Shown: positions 1-8,951, numbered from the stretch's first letter. The stretch: DNA of 64,000 bases from Acidaminobacter sp. (GCF_030247605.1 NZ_JAOTSB010000004.1:62001-126000), one strand, 5' to 3'. A program made the numbers and translations. The notes: generated from the letters alone by a model not told the origin.

Positions 1-164
1 ACAGCGAGGAAGACAAGTCCCAACATCCTGTTGGGCGGGTCGGTGTTCCTGAAGACATCGCCAGAACCGCGGCGTTTCTGATCGATCCGGGCAGCGGATT
101 CATCACAGGCGAGAATGTCGTCGTGGACGGGGGCATGACCAAAAAGATGATCTATGTGGAGTGA
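1..164 (+). CDS. Short-chain dehydrogenase/reductase, C-terminal end (partial)
   Basis: The reading frame is open from the left edge and stops with TGA at 162-164. The 54 visible residues carry the typical SDR C-terminus: a VGRVGVPEDIARTAAFL-type helix, then the GFITGENVVVDGG strand that ends the Rossmann domain. SDR proteins use NAD(P)H to reduce or oxidise carbonyl/alcohol substrates; the catalytic Ser-Tyr-Lys region lies outside the window, so the substrate cannot be guessed. A strong hairpin terminator follows 10 bases later, so this is the last gene of a plus-strand unit. The start is off the left edge. Confidence 0.85.
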   Translation, partial: SEEDKSQHPVGRVGVPEDIARTAAFLIDPGSGFITGENVVVDGGMTKKMIYVE

Positions 165-174
165 CACTTCCAAA

Positions 175-226
175 AAAGCCCGGCGCGGGCGGTTGAGACG
201 CTTCTCAACCGCCCGCGCCGGGCTTT
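175..226 (+). terminator. Rho-independent terminator after the SDR gene
   Basis: A perfect 23-bp GC-rich stem (175-197 with 204-226) has a 6-base loop. A short T-rich stretch follows at 230-234, and A residues before the stem could let it also act on the minus strand, where the MFS gene ends about 100 bases away. Confidence 0.85.
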
Positions 227-325
227 CCATTTTTGAAGGCGCAAAATCATAAAACCCTCAAAATTTCAAAAGTCACTAAATAACACTCCAACAAAAACAT
301 GCATTCACTTACTTTCGCCCATACT

Positions 326-1684
326 TTACATCTCGACGCCTTCTCTGCCGTTTCCGGTCTCAAACGCCTTTTTTCGCCAATCCTTCAGCAGTGTCAACAG
401 ATAAAACACTCCACCAACCAATGTCAGCAATCCCGCGGGCACTTGCCCCATCAGGACTCCGGCGCCCAGAAGCGCCACAGGCAGCACCAGTTTCGCAAGA
501 CTCATGACTACGCTGAGAACCCGGCCCTTCAGGTGCTCCGGCACGACCAGCTGAAAGTGGTACATCAGCGGCAGATCAATCCACGCAATACCAATACCGA
601 GCAGCAGCATGCCAGGGATTAATCCCATCCAGGTAATGGACATCAGAGGCTCCGCGACTGAGGTGCCAATATTCACAAGCTGCCACTCCATAAATCCCAT
701 AAGCCCTCCGAGAACCACAAAGCTCGAGGCCAGAAGAACACCAGCCACTTTCATGGCCCGGTCAACACCCCATTTAAGCCATCCCAGTAAAATCGCCCCA
801 AGGATCACACCCACAGGAGTTGCCCCCTGAACCACCCCAAGGACTTTCTCACCACCCTCCAGCGCGCGGTGCAGTACATACGGCAGTGGCACAGAAACGC
901 AAAAGCCTATGAAAAAATTGATCGCCATTAATCGCCAGGCCAGTGAACGCATAACCGAGTCAGTCCAAACCGCTGACAAGCCCTCTCCAAATTCTCGTCG
1001 CAAAGTGCGCCACAGGCTCACTTTTTGCTTAGGCCCTTCTGAAATCAAATTGTGGACCGTCCTCAAACCTGAATCCATGTTGTCCGACACTAAACCTAAA
1101 TCCCCACCGGGACCCTCATACCGCATCCAGCTCTCCGTCAACGCGGAAAGCAAAAAAGACACGCCGTTGATCCACAAAAATGCCTCCATCCCAATCCAGG
1201 CGTAAACTAATCCGCCAAAAACCGGCCCCGCCACCGACACCACGGACTCCACCACACGACTCGAGGCATTGAGCGACATCAGCTTCGCCTCCGTCACCAG
1301 CGCCAGCTTAGACGACTCGAGACTCACTGAAAACAGCGTCGTCAGCACCGTGGTCACCACGGCAGTCGCGTAAACCGCACCCAGTGTCAACCCGTGCACT
1401 GACGCATACAGTCCCATAGCCAAAAACCACATGCCATTCAGTGCGTCCATGCCCACCACCATCCGCTTTCGGTTGAGACGGTCGGCCAGGATGCCGGCGA
1501 GGGGCATGACCAGAACCATCGGCAAAATTCCCAGAGCCAGCGTCAGCCCAAAGGTCGCCGCGCTCCCCGTCACCGCCAGCACATACCACCCGGCCGCAAA
1601 TGTATACAGCGCCGATCCGCTCTGGCTCACGGCTTTCCCCGCCAAAAATAGTCCAATGTTCCTGCGTTCCACCCAAGCGTTCAT
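326..1684 (-). CDS. MFS transporter, drug/macrolide efflux type
   Basis: 452 residues with about 12 hydrophobic segments. The first helices read IGLFLAGKAVSQSGSALYTF and are followed by the MFS loop motif GILADRLNRKR between helices 2 and 3. That arrangement is usual for the EntS/Mef-like branch of the major facilitator superfamily, which exports lipophilic compounds or siderophores by proton antiport. The central cytoplasmic loop (around residues 190-230) is long and polar. The ATG at 1684 has an AAGGAGGG ribosome binding site 7 bases upstream. The gene stands alone on the minus strand. The substrate is not visible in the sequence. Confidence 0.85.
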   Translation of the reverse strand: MNAWVERRNIGLFLAGKAVSQSGSALYTFAAGWYVLAVTGSAATFGLTLALGILPMVLVMPLAGILADRLNRKRMVVGMDALNGMWFLAMGLYASVHGLTLGAVYATAVVTTVLTTLFSVSLESSKLALVTEAKLMSLNASSRVVESVVSVAGPVFGGLVYAWIGMEAFLWINGVSFLLSALTESWMRYEGPGGDLGLVSDNMDSGLRTVHNLISEGPKQKVSLWRTLRREFGEGLSAVWTDSVMRSLAWRLMAINFFIGFCVSVPLPYVLHRALEGGEKVLGVVQGATPVGVILGAILLGWLKWGVDRAMKVAGVLLASSFVVLGGLMGFMEWQLVNIGTSVAEPLMSITWMGLIPGMLLLGIGIAWIDLPLMYHFQLVVPEHLKGRVLSVVMSLAKLVLPVALLGAGVLMGQVPAGLLTLVGGVFYLLTLLKDWRKKAFETGNGREGVEM

Positions 1685-1715
1685 GTTGCTCCCTCCTTAC
1701 CCTTATTGAACACCC

Positions 1716-1728
1716 GGGGTCTGACCCC
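1716..1728. repeat. GGGGTCTGACCCC palindrome
   Basis: An intergenic palindrome of the same design as the GGTGTCTGACACC elements found elsewhere in the window. A closely related version occurs in the stem at 34701-34749 and inside trpGD at 40975-40990. It lies in the gap between the MFS gene and the methyltransferase fusion. Confidence 0.6.
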
Positions 1729-1781
1729 ATGTCAACGGGACTTTTGAACCAATTTCAGACAAAATGAAGCAAAAAATCAAA

Positions 1782-1823
1782 GAAGATGGCCCTAACCCCA
1801 TGATTCCCGGGCAGGCCATCTTC
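1782..1823 (-). terminator. Terminator downstream of the MerR-methyltransferase gene
   Basis: A perfect 10-bp stem (1782-1791 with 1814-1823) with a partly self-complementary loop. On the minus strand it is followed by TTTGATTTTTT. It closes the minus-strand ABC/MerR-methyltransferase operon. An exact GCCGATGGTC copy lies at 1858-1867, between the terminator and the stop codon. Confidence 0.6.
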
Positions 1824-1910
1824 GTTTATCCCCATTATGCCTCAAAACTGAGTTTTAGCCGATGGTCACCGCATCCCCACCCCCGCCAAACTGTTCAACG
1901 CGTTCACGAT

Positions 1911-3227
1911 CTACGCCAGGCCTTCACCAACAGAACCTCGCTCGCCAACCACCACGACGGTCTTGACTCTCTCATCTGCTTCAAAATAGTCTTCGTAGAC
2001 GCCGCCCTGACTGACTGTCTGAGTCCTGTACACCTCGTGCAGCTTATACCCCAGTGCTTTCAACCCCTCAAGCACTCCCGCCTCAGTAAACCAACTGCGC
2101 CGCGGGACTGGAATTCGGGTTTTAAGTCCAAAGCGCTCAAAGACTATATAAGAGGCAAAGAGCCTGGCGTCCTCTCGAATCAGCGGATTCACAAGGTTTG
2201 GCAAAAAACCGTCGTTATCAAAACTGTAATTGCTGCTTCCGGTAAAGTCCATAAGGACATCAAAACTGTCCGCCTTCAGCGGCAAGGCCTGAAAGTCCGC
2301 GCACAAAAGGACGATCTTTCTGGACTCAGCAGCACCTTCCAGGATCGTCTTCAAAAAGCGGTGACGCGCCGGATCGTGATCCACTGCAACATAAATCATG
2401 GAATCAAGCAGCTTATCATATACTGTCCGGAGATAGAAGCCATGACCGCTGCCAAGCTCCAGGGCAGCGCGGCATCCCGAAAAGTCCGCTCTTTCCCGCA
2501 CCCAGCTGAGCCCCTCGTAGATACGGTCGAGATACGCCGGATCTGTGGAGGTGAGATAGGATTCCAGGAAGTCCGCTGGACTGTAACCTGCCTTTGATAT
2601 CGCTTCCCGTGCATCATTAAACTCGAGCCGGTCATCTATCTCAGAACTCTGGCGAGATAATAGTTCCGGTACATAGACTATGCCCTCTTCGACTATAAGA
2701 CCGCCGTTCTCCCCACATCCGCAGCTGCAGATGAGTGTGCCCCGGATGACTCTTCCATCACGGACATCCCCCTCGCTCAATGAGAGGCCGGCGCCACAGC
2801 AGCTGCATGCCAGCAACGGCAACGCCTCCAGAGGAAGACCTACAGTATGCCTAAGGTCATCACAATTGTCCTCTGATATAGTCATCAGCGTTCGCTCCGC
2901 TTTTTCCAGGGCTGCAAGCGCCTTCTGCCGCGCCTCAATATCGAGGCGTAAAGTGTTTATACGCTGTGAAAACAGCCCGCGGTAATAGACGTCTTTCTGA
3001 TAATCTGTCATGACCCCCAGGCGCTCAAACTGAAAGATCCTTTTGATCTCCGCCAGAGAGAAGCCCATGTCCTTAAGCTGTAAGATCCGCTCCAGGTCAC
3101 TTTGGACGCGCGCGTCAAACCCGTAGTGTCCACCCCGTTTCTCAACCACGAGGAGGCCAAGATCCATATAGTGCCGCAGGGTATCTACTGTGACACCAGT
3201 GCGAGTTGAAAATTCACCAATTCTCAA
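1911..3227 (-). CDS. MerR-type regulator fused to a zinc ribbon and a SAM methyltransferase
   Basis: Three regions are visible in 438 residues. Residues 1-70 are a MerR winged-helix domain (RIGEFSTRTGVTVDTLRHY), followed by a coiled-coil dimerisation helix to about 118. Residues 140-185 carry clustered cysteines (C141, C143, C144, C167, C169, C171) and a GIVYVPE end, like the Trm112-type ribbons that precede some methyltransferases. From about 250 a class I SAM methyltransferase begins, with motif I LELGSGHG and later FDVLMDFTG. The frame is open to an ATG at 3296, but a TTG at 3227 has AGGGGG 8 bases upstream and begins exactly at the MerR domain, so TTG is preferred. It is the last gene of an ABC exporter operon. 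Inference: a ligand-sensing regulator that may also modify the exported compound. Neither the target nor the regulated promoter is visible. Confidence 0.75.
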   Translation of the reverse strand: MRIGEFSTRTGVTVDTLRHYMDLGLLVVEKRGGHYGFDARVQSDLERILQLKDMGFSLAEIKRIFQFERLGVMTDYQKDVYYRGLFSQRINTLRLDIEARQKALAALEKAERTLMTISEDNCDDLRHTVGLPLEALPLLACSCCGAGLSLSEGDVRDGRVIRGTLICSCGCGENGGLIVEEGIVYVPELLSRQSSEIDDRLEFNDAREAISKAGYSPADFLESYLTSTDPAYLDRIYEGLSWVRERADFSGCRAALELGSGHGFYLRTVYDKLLDSMIYVAVDHDPARHRFLKTILEGAAESRKIVLLCADFQALPLKADSFDVLMDFTGSSNYSFDNDGFLPNLVNPLIREDARLFASYIVFERFGLKTRIPVPRRSWFTEAGVLEGLKALGYKLHEVYRTQTVSQGGVYEDYFEADERVKTVVVVGERGSVGEGLA

Positions 3228-3283
3228 GTTATATGCCCCCTCAGCGCAGTTAAGTGAAAAACAGACCGCGAGACCTTTATTCC

Positions 3284-5227
3284 TCAGCCCCGCCACTTCA
3301 GCCGGTCAGAACGGCCCAGCTTAAGGGGTGACTTTTTGTGACCATCGGCAAAATCCTCTCCATGGCCTTCTTCCCGTTCCAGACTCGATTTGCCGCTTTG
3401 GGATTCGGCCAGATAACGGGTGAGATCCACGCGCTCGAGCTTCGAGGCCAGGTGCCGCCTGAAGCCCGGACCCCACATGTAAAAGTTCAGGAGGAGTGAT
3501 GCCGCCAGGAGTCCCATTGTCCCATAAGGCACCAGGGTCGCGCCGTAGTGGAGCCCACCTAGGGCGCCCACGCCAAAGGTGAGGGGAAACATCTTGCCGC
3601 TCTCCGCGTTGCGTCCGGCAATGAAAGGCTCAGAAAACGGCAGCCGCTTGCTCAGCACCCTGAAGCAGAACATCAGGAACAGCATGGTGCTGAAAAACGC
3701 CACCACCAGGTCCAGCGCGATCCGCGTGCCGTAAATCACCAGAAAGACCGCCGACAGCAGCAGGAACACCGGCACCAGCAGCCGCAGCATCATGGCCTTG
3801 AGCGTCCCCCTGTAAACGGCTGCCATGTCGCCCACCGGTGTCGCCGCGTAGATCCAGGCGCCCTTGTGGCTAGACGAGTACTTCATCATGAGCAGGATAG
3901 TGGGCATCATCATGGCCGTGAAATAGATGAAGAGATAGGACTTGCCGGCGGTGACCTCTGCCCAGGTGCTGCCCTGCATGCTGTTGAGGATGAAAATGAA
4001 CGGGAAGATCAGCGAAAATCCCAGGGATGGATACACCCGCAGCTTAAAGTCCCGCTCGGTTTTGATCATGTTGAGGGCGAAGCGGAAAAAGAGCGCTTCT
4101 TCGTGAGTTCTGCAGACCAGACCCGACAGCCTGTGGCCTAGGCCAAGCTTGGCGCTGCCCTTGGAGCCTCGCTGTTCCAATTTTTCCAGGCTTCGTTCAA
4201 ACGTTCGCATGCCCCGGGCATACAGAACGACCGCGAGCACCGGTACACCCGCCGCGAGACCAGCCATGGCCACTAAAACGGGCTCCCGGCCGCCGTTCAG
4301 GAGCACCTCAAAGATAGCCCCAATCCAAACCGGCGGCAGCAGAAACTGCCACCAGGCCGTCTGGAAAGTGACCTCCAAATCGACGAACTGGAACATCCGC
4401 CCCACAAACTGATACCCCACTGCCATAGCAATAGACAGAGCGATCTGGATATAGTTGATGATGTCCCTGAGCTTCTCCCCGTCGAAAAACCTGAGCACCA
4501 CCAGATACAGCATGGCGGTCAGGACGATCACCAGAAGGTCCATCCATAAGATCATCCACACATAAAGAAATCCAAAGCCCGCGCCGTGGCGGATAAAACC
4601 CGCGATCACACTTGGCCCGGTCAGCGCACCGGTGATCATCAGCAGATAGCCCAGGACGTGGATCGTCTTGGCCGCCGTCAGCGTCCGGCCTTCCACCGGC
4701 CGCGTCAGGACTATGCTCCGGTCCCTCAGGTCCAGCAGCACTGACGAAAAATCTGAGATCAGAGAAGTCATGACCATGAAAAGCACAATGCCCATGGCTG
4801 CGCTGATTTGAAACATGAAATTGCGCCCCATCAGGACGAGCGGGATCAGGATGATCCCCATCAGGCCGTACACCCAGAGGGACTTCAGGAACTGATTGCC
4901 GCTTTTCCCCGACGCGCCGCTCTGGCTGCCGGCCACACTTGGTGCCTTGCGTCCGTCCATGAGGAATTTAATTGCCAGAATCCGCCGCATGACCGGGTAG
5001 TCGACGCCCGCACTTGTAAAGAGTCCCGCGAAGCGGTCCAGGATGCTGAAGGGGCTGAAGTTTTTTTTACGCTTGTGAGGGGGTAGGGTGTCCGCGTCTG
5101 GGGAAACGCTGTGTGATCCATAAGATTCAGAAGCTTCAGGAGATCCAAGAGATTCAGGTGCTTCTGCCGATGGTTGCGGATCCGTCACCATCGGCACCTC
5201 ACTAATAATTTTTTGCTCTTCAGTCAT
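3284..5227 (-). CDS. ABC transporter permease with low-complexity N-terminus
   Basis: 647 residues. The first 50 or so are acidic and Ser/Glu/Pro-rich with short near-repeats, and hold two inverted copies of the dispersed decamer (5166-5175 and 5186-5195). At least ten hydrophobic segments follow in two blocks, separated by a charged cytoplasmic stretch around residues 350-400. The architecture matches large ABC-2 type permeases that pair with a separate ATPase. The start overlaps the end of the ATPase gene by 8 bases, so the two are translationally coupled. The C-terminal tail carries another decamer copy (3340-3349). Likely role: membrane subunit of an exporter; substrate unknown. Confidence 0.8.
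   Translation of the reverse strand: MTEEQKIISEVPMVTDPQPSAEAPESLGSPEASESYGSHSVSPDADTLPPHKRKKNFSPFSILDRFAGLFTSAGVDYPVMRRILAIKFLMDGRKAPSVAGSQSGASGKSGNQFLKSLWVYGLMGIILIPLVLMGRNFMFQISAAMGIVLFMVMTSLISDFSSVLLDLRDRSIVLTRPVEGRTLTAAKTIHVLGYLLMITGALTGPSVIAGFIRHGAGFGFLYVWMILWMDLLVIVLTAMLYLVVLRFFDGEKLRDIINYIQIALSIAMAVGYQFVGRMFQFVDLEVTFQTAWWQFLLPPVWIGAIFEVLLNGGREPVLVAMAGLAAGVPVLAVVLYARGMRTFERSLEKLEQRGSKGSAKLGLGHRLSGLVCRTHEEALFFRFALNMIKTERDFKLRVYPSLGFSLIFPFIFILNSMQGSTWAEVTAGKSYLFIYFTAMMMPTILLMMKYSSSHKGAWIYAATPVGDMAAVYRGTLKAMMLRLLVPVFLLLSAVFLVIYGTRIALDLVVAFFSTMLFLMFCFRVLSKRLPFSEPFIAGRNAESGKMFPLTFGVGALGGLHYGATLVPYGTMGLLAASLLLNFYMWGPGFRRHLASKLERVDLTRYLAESQSGKSSLEREEGHGEDFADGHKKSPLKLGRSDRLKWRG
5166..5195. repeat. 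Inverted pair of the dispersed GCCGATGG motif
   Basis: GCCGATGGTT at 5166-5175 and CACCATCGGC at 5186-5195 face each other across ten bases, within the codons for the disordered N-terminus of the ABC permease. A second inverted pair lies in the linker of another ABC protein (32946-33000). Confidence 0.75.
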
Positions 5228-6032
5228 CCCGGGTCACCCCTTGAATGATCTGCATGATTTGATCCGCGGTCTCACTCTGGGTGTCAAAGCCTGTCAGCTG
5301 ATTGAAGATGGCCTCCAGGGAACCCTCGTGGTTCAGAGCCTTGAGGTCCTCGAAGGTACCGTTGGCGACGATGCGGCCGCCGTCCAGCAGGACGATCCTG
5401 TGGCTGATTTTCTCCACCACATCCATGATGTGGGAGGAATAAAAAATGGTCTTTCCGGCCCTGGCCAGAGCTTCCAGCAGCTCTTTCACGATCATGACGC
5501 TGTTGGCGTCCAGGCCGCTGAGGGGCTCGTCAAGAAATAGAATTTCCGGATCGTGGAGGATGCTGGCAATCAGGAGGACCTTCTGTCGCATGCCCTTGGA
5601 AAAAGAGGTCATGCGGGAATTATAGACATCCTTCAGGCCGAAGAGTTCAATCAGACCCTGAGCTTTCTGGTCCGCGTCCTCAAAGGTCATGCCGTAGAGC
5701 TCGCCAATGAAGGTCAGGTACTCCCTGGCCGTCAGGTTGTCATAGAGGTCCGCAGTCTCCGGTACGTAGCCGATGTGCCGCTTGTAGCCGACACCCGCAC
5801 TGCGGATATCCTCGCCCAAAATCTCCACGGTTCCGCTGTAGCCCTCGATCAGGCCCAGCATGATCTTGACCGTGGTGCTCTTTCCGGCCCCATTGGGGCC
5901 AATATAACCTATGATTTCGCCTTGTCCTGCCTCCAGATCAACCCCTTTGAGGACCTCCTTGGCGCCGAAGCTCATCTTGAGGTTTTTGAGGGTGAGAACG
6001 GTTTGAGGCGTTGCTTGCGTTTGGGTTTCCAT
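5220..6032 (-). CDS. ABC transporter ATP-binding protein
   Basis: 270 residues. Walker A GPNGAGKST, a signature-like FSKGMRQKVLL, Walker B EILFLDEPLSGLDA and the H-loop SSH are all present, as in ATPases that drive ABC-2 exporters. The ATG at 6032 (METQTQ) has AAGGAG 8 bases upstream. A longer frame reaches 6104, but its extra N-terminus begins within the intergenic palindrome (ATG TCT GAC ACC) and is unlikely to be translated. First gene of a three-gene operon with the permease and the MerR-methyltransferase fusion. Confidence 0.9.
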   Translation of the reverse strand: METQTQATPQTVLTLKNLKMSFGAKEVLKGVDLEAGQGEIIGYIGPNGAGKSTTVKIMLGLIEGYSGTVEILGEDIRSAGVGYKRHIGYVPETADLYDNLTAREYLTFIGELYGMTFEDADQKAQGLIELFGLKDVYNSRMTSFSKGMRQKVLLIASILHDPEILFLDEPLSGLDANSVMIVKELLEALARAGKTIFYSSHIMDVVEKISHRIVLLDGGRIVANGTFEDLKALNHEGSLEAIFNQLTGFDTQSETADQIMQIIQGVTRDD

Positions 6033-6340
6033 GATATTCACTCCTTGAATAAGCGGTGGATGGCGGCGTTGGGGCAGCTGCGGAGGGAAGTTGGTGTCAG
6101 ACACCGACTTTCACCGAAAGGCTAGTGAGAGAAACTGGGTGTCAGACACCAAGTTTCAAATCCGCCTCATGCTAAAAGTTTATCACATTGGATTCTGGAA
6201 AGTGTTAAGAAAGTCTGAACAACGATCAGCCTCTGACAGAAAAAAAAGGTGCAAGCAAAGTGGCGTTAACAGGCCTAAGCCGCATTCACCATCTTTCTTG
6301 TACCTTTTCCAAATATAATTATGTTCTTTTTATAACAAAA
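6033..6340. repeat. Gap with two GGTGTCAGACACC palindromes
   Basis: This 308-base gap separates the ABC operon from the sugar-acid island. It holds palindromes at 6093-6105 and 6138-6150, each with arms that extend the symmetry partially (GAAACT...AAGTTTC). From about 6160 the sequence becomes clearly AT-rich. No gene or clear terminator was seen. Confidence 0.7.
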
Positions 6341-7366
6341 TTAACGCTGTACTCTCCCAGAAGCGTCTCCGCCAACGAGCGCTTCAACTTCCTCAACAGT
6401 GACGAGGTTGAAATCGCCAAAGATGGTGTGCTTGAGAGCAGATGCTGCTACCCCAAATTCAAGTGCGTCTTTGTAGTCTTTGCCTGAAATCAGACCATAA
6501 ATCAGACCAGAGGCAAAAGAGTCTCCGCCTCCAACGCGGTCGATAATTCTCACTTCGTATTTTTTCGAATGATAGAACTCCACACCGTCATAAATAAGTG
6601 CGGACCAGCCATTGTCAGAGGCCGAATAACTCTCGCGAAGAGATGTCGCCACATATTTGAAATTGAATTTTTCCTGCATTCTGCGGAACATATCCATATA
6701 TCCCGCAAGTTCAAGTTCACCTTTTTCAACATTGGTATCGCCTGGTTTGAAGCCAAGAACCTTTTCCGCGTCTTCTTCGTTGCCAATACAAACATCAACA
6801 TACTGCATCAGCGGCGTCATGACCTTTTGAGCTTCAGCTGGTGTCCAAAGTTTCTTTCTATAGTTGAGATCTACGCTGACAGTGACCCCATTTTTCTTGG
6901 CCGCTATGAGTGCTGCCTCCGTAAGAGCTGCTGCTTTTTCACCAAGTGCCGGAGTGATGCCTGTGAAGTGAAACCACTCTGCGCCTTGAAAAATTTCATC
7001 AAAGTTGAAATCGCTGATTTCCGCTTCAGATATGGCAGAATTTGCCCGGTCGTAAACGACTTTGGAAGGTCGCATAGAAGCGCCCGTCTCCAGGAAATAG
7101 ATTCCCAGTCTTTCCCCGCCTCGTGAGATGTAATCAGTTTTAACGTTTTGCTTACGGAGTGCTTCAATTGCACACTGACCAATTTCATGTTTAGGCAATT
7201 TGCTAACAAAATAAGCATCCAGGCCATAGTTGGCAAGTGATGCAGCGACGTTGGCCTCCCCGCCTCCGTAAATCACATCAAAGCTGTTTGCCTGACTAAA
7301 CCTTAAATTTCCCGGGGATGACAGGCGAAGCATAATCTCACCCATGGTCACAACTTTATTAGACAT
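6341..7366 (-). CDS. kdgK: 2-keto-3-deoxygluconate kinase, PfkB family
   Basis: 341 residues of a PfkB/ribokinase-fold sugar kinase. The N-terminal YGGGEANVAASLANYG and the C-terminal DRVGGGDSFASGLIYGL (anion hole and catalytic Asp) are intact. The enzyme phosphorylates 2-keto-3-deoxygluconate to KDPG in the cytoplasm. KDG is preferred over fructose or other sugars because KDPG aldolase, mannonate dehydratase and mannonate oxidoreductase lie directly upstream in the same orientation. The ATG at 7366 has AGGAGGG 5 bases upstream; a nearer ATG at 7370 is out of frame. Last gene of the gntR-uxuA-uxuB-eda-kdgK run. Confidence 0.9.
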   Translation of the reverse strand: MSNKVVTMGEIMLRLSSPGNLRFSQANSFDVIYGGGEANVAASLANYGLDAYFVSKLPKHEIGQCAIEALRKQNVKTDYISRGGERLGIYFLETGASMRPSKVVYDRANSAISEAEISDFNFDEIFQGAEWFHFTGITPALGEKAAALTEAALIAAKKNGVTVSVDLNYRKKLWTPAEAQKVMTPLMQYVDVCIGNEEDAEKVLGFKPGDTNVEKGELELAGYMDMFRRMQEKFNFKYVATSLRESYSASDNGWSALIYDGVEFYHSKKYEVRIIDRVGGGDSFASGLIYGLISGKDYKDALEFGVAASALKHTIFGDFNLVTVEEVEALVGGDASGRVQR

Positions 7367-7431
7367 TCATGAACCCTCCTGCAATCTTTAACATTATGAA
7401 TGACACACAGACTGTGTTCAATTCAAATGAT

Positions 7432-8076
7432 CTATTTCTCGCGTGCTTCCCGAACTGCTTCTACAAACTTTCGAGCCGTTTCAGTGACGAGATCATAATC
7501 ACCGGTTTTTGCACCTTTGGTTAGATCTCCTCCGGTGCCAACAGCTACAGCACCGCTCTTGATCCAGTCTTTTACATTATCAAGGCTTACTCCGCCTGTA
7601 GGCATAAAATTGCCTTGCGGAATTGGGCCTTTAAATGCGCTTATTATCGAAGGACCAAAGGCATTACCTGGGAACACTTTGCAAATTTCGACGCCCAGTT
7701 CAAGGGCTTCCAGTGTTTCTTTTACCGTCATAACACCTGGCATGACTGGTACACGATAACGGTTGCACAATTTGACTGTCTCAACATTCAGACTTGGGCT
7801 GACAATGTACTGTGCGCCAGCGAGTATGCACAGCCGCGCAGTTTCCGGGTCCAAAACGGTTCCGGCGCCAATTATGACATCCTCATCCTTATACAACTCT
7901 GCCAGCTCTTTAATTATGTCAACTGCCCCAGGTACTGTCATAGTCACTTCAAGAGCCTTGATGCCGCCTTTTTTGACAGCCTCTGTAATTTTGATTCCTT
8001 GTTCTTTAGATTCTGCCCTAATTACGGCAACAACGCCGCTGTCAACGATTTTTCTAATAAGTTCCATTCGCTTCAT
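7432..8076 (-). CDS. eda: KDPG/KHG aldolase
   Basis: 214 residues of the class I aldolase family that splits 2-keto-3-deoxy-6-phosphogluconate into pyruvate and glyceraldehyde 3-phosphate. ALEVTMTVPGA carries the conserved Glu, IGAGTVLDPE the phosphate/carboxylate loop, and EICKVFPGNAFGP the Schiff-base lysine. The start at 8076 (MKRMEL) has GAGGAGG 6 bases upstream; an upstream in-frame ATG at 8091 overlaps that ribosome binding site and is rejected. It lies 65 bases upstream of kdgK, so the two KDG-consuming steps are made together. Confidence 0.92.
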   Translation of the reverse strand: MKRMELIRKIVDSGVVAVIRAESKEQGIKITEAVKKGGIKALEVTMTVPGAVDIIKELAELYKDEDVIIGAGTVLDPETARLCILAGAQYIVSPSLNVETVKLCNRYRVPVMPGVMTVKETLEALELGVEICKVFPGNAFGPSIISAFKGPIPQGNFMPTGGVSLDNVKDWIKSGAVAVGTGGDLTKGAKTGDYDLVTETARKFVEAVREAREK

Positions 8077-8096
8077 AAAGATCCTCCTCAAAAATC

Positions 8097-8951
8097 TTAT
8101 ACACCTGAATAAGCGTTGAACCCGCCATCCACAGGTATAACGACGCCATTGATAAACCCTGATGCCTTTGCATCCGCAAGGAATAGCAATGGTCCGATCA
8201 ACTCTTCAGGTTCCCCAAAACGCTCACAGGGAGATTTATAAATAACCTTTTGAGCTCGCGGGGTAAAACTGCCATCTTCATTTAACATGAGTTTACGATT
8301 TTGCTCCGTTATAAACCAACCTGGCGCAATAGCATTGACTCGGATGCCAACTTTTGAGAAATGAACAGCCAGCCATTCTGTAAAATTGCTGATAGCCGCT
8401 TTTGCAGCACTATAAGCTGGCACTTTAGTCAAAGGAGAATAAGCTGCCATGGATGAAATATTGATAATCGTGGCATCTTTTTTTCCAACCATATCACGGC
8501 CAAAGATTTGTGATGGAATAAGAGTCCCCATGAAGTTTAAATCAAAAACATAGCTGACGCCCTTTGGATCAAGATCAAAGAAAGTGGTTCTTCCTTCGGA
8601 ATTGTCGAGATCCTCCATCCTGAAGTATTCCTGGCTTGAAATTCCATTAGGATGATTGCCTCCAGCAGCATTAATCAGTATATCGCAAGTCCCAAATATT
8701 TTGTGAAGTTCATCTCTGACATTTTCCATGCTAGCGGTATCCAACACATCACCGGGAATCGCGATAGCGTCGCCCCCAGCCTCAACAATGCGGTCTGCCA
8801 CCACCTGAGCTTTCTCTTTTGTACGATTTACGACAGCAACCTTAGCGCCGGAAAGTGCCAGCGCTTCGCAAAAATATCCGCCAAGTACACCGCCGCCGCC
8901 TGTGACGACAGCAACCTTTCCCTGCAGATCAACATTTAAAGGTAATTTCAT
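8097..8951 (-). CDS. uxuB: SDR-type D-mannonate oxidoreductase (fructuronate reductase)
   Basis: 284 residues. The NAD(P)-binding TGGGGVLGG, the NAAGG motif, the catalytic Ser in ISSMAAYS, YSAAK (Tyr and Lys) and the C-terminal INGVVIPVDGG are all present. In Bacillus-type uronate operons an SDR of this kind interconverts D-fructuronate and D-mannonate. The assignment rests on its position directly downstream of mannonate dehydratase and upstream of eda/kdgK. The start at 8951 (MKLPLN) has GGAGG 8 bases upstream; a slightly earlier in-frame ATG overlaps the ribosome binding site. Confidence 0.85.
   Translation of the reverse strand: MKLPLNVDLQGKVAVVTGGGGVLGGYFCEALALSGAKVAVVNRTKEKAQVVADRIVEAGGDAIAIPGDVLDTASMENVRDELHKIFGTCDILINAAGGNHPNGISSQEYFRMEDLDNSEGRTTFFDLDPKGVSYVFDLNFMGTLIPSQIFGRDMVGKKDATIINISSMAAYSPLTKVPAYSAAKAAISNFTEWLAVHFSKVGIRVNAIAPGWFITEQNRKLMLNEDGSFTPRAQKVIYKSPCERFGEPEELIGPLLFLADAKASGFINGVVIPVDGGFNAYSGV

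Noticed and set aside
1764..2597. 277-residue plus-strand frame over the methyltransferase
   Set aside because: Antisense to the methyltransferase part of the MerR fusion, no ribosome binding site and no motif.
6033..6104. N-terminal extension of the ABC ATPase (MSDTNF...)
   Set aside because: The extra codons start in the GGTGTCAGACACC repeat; the ATG at 6032 has the proper ribosome binding site and begins at the family's usual N-terminus.
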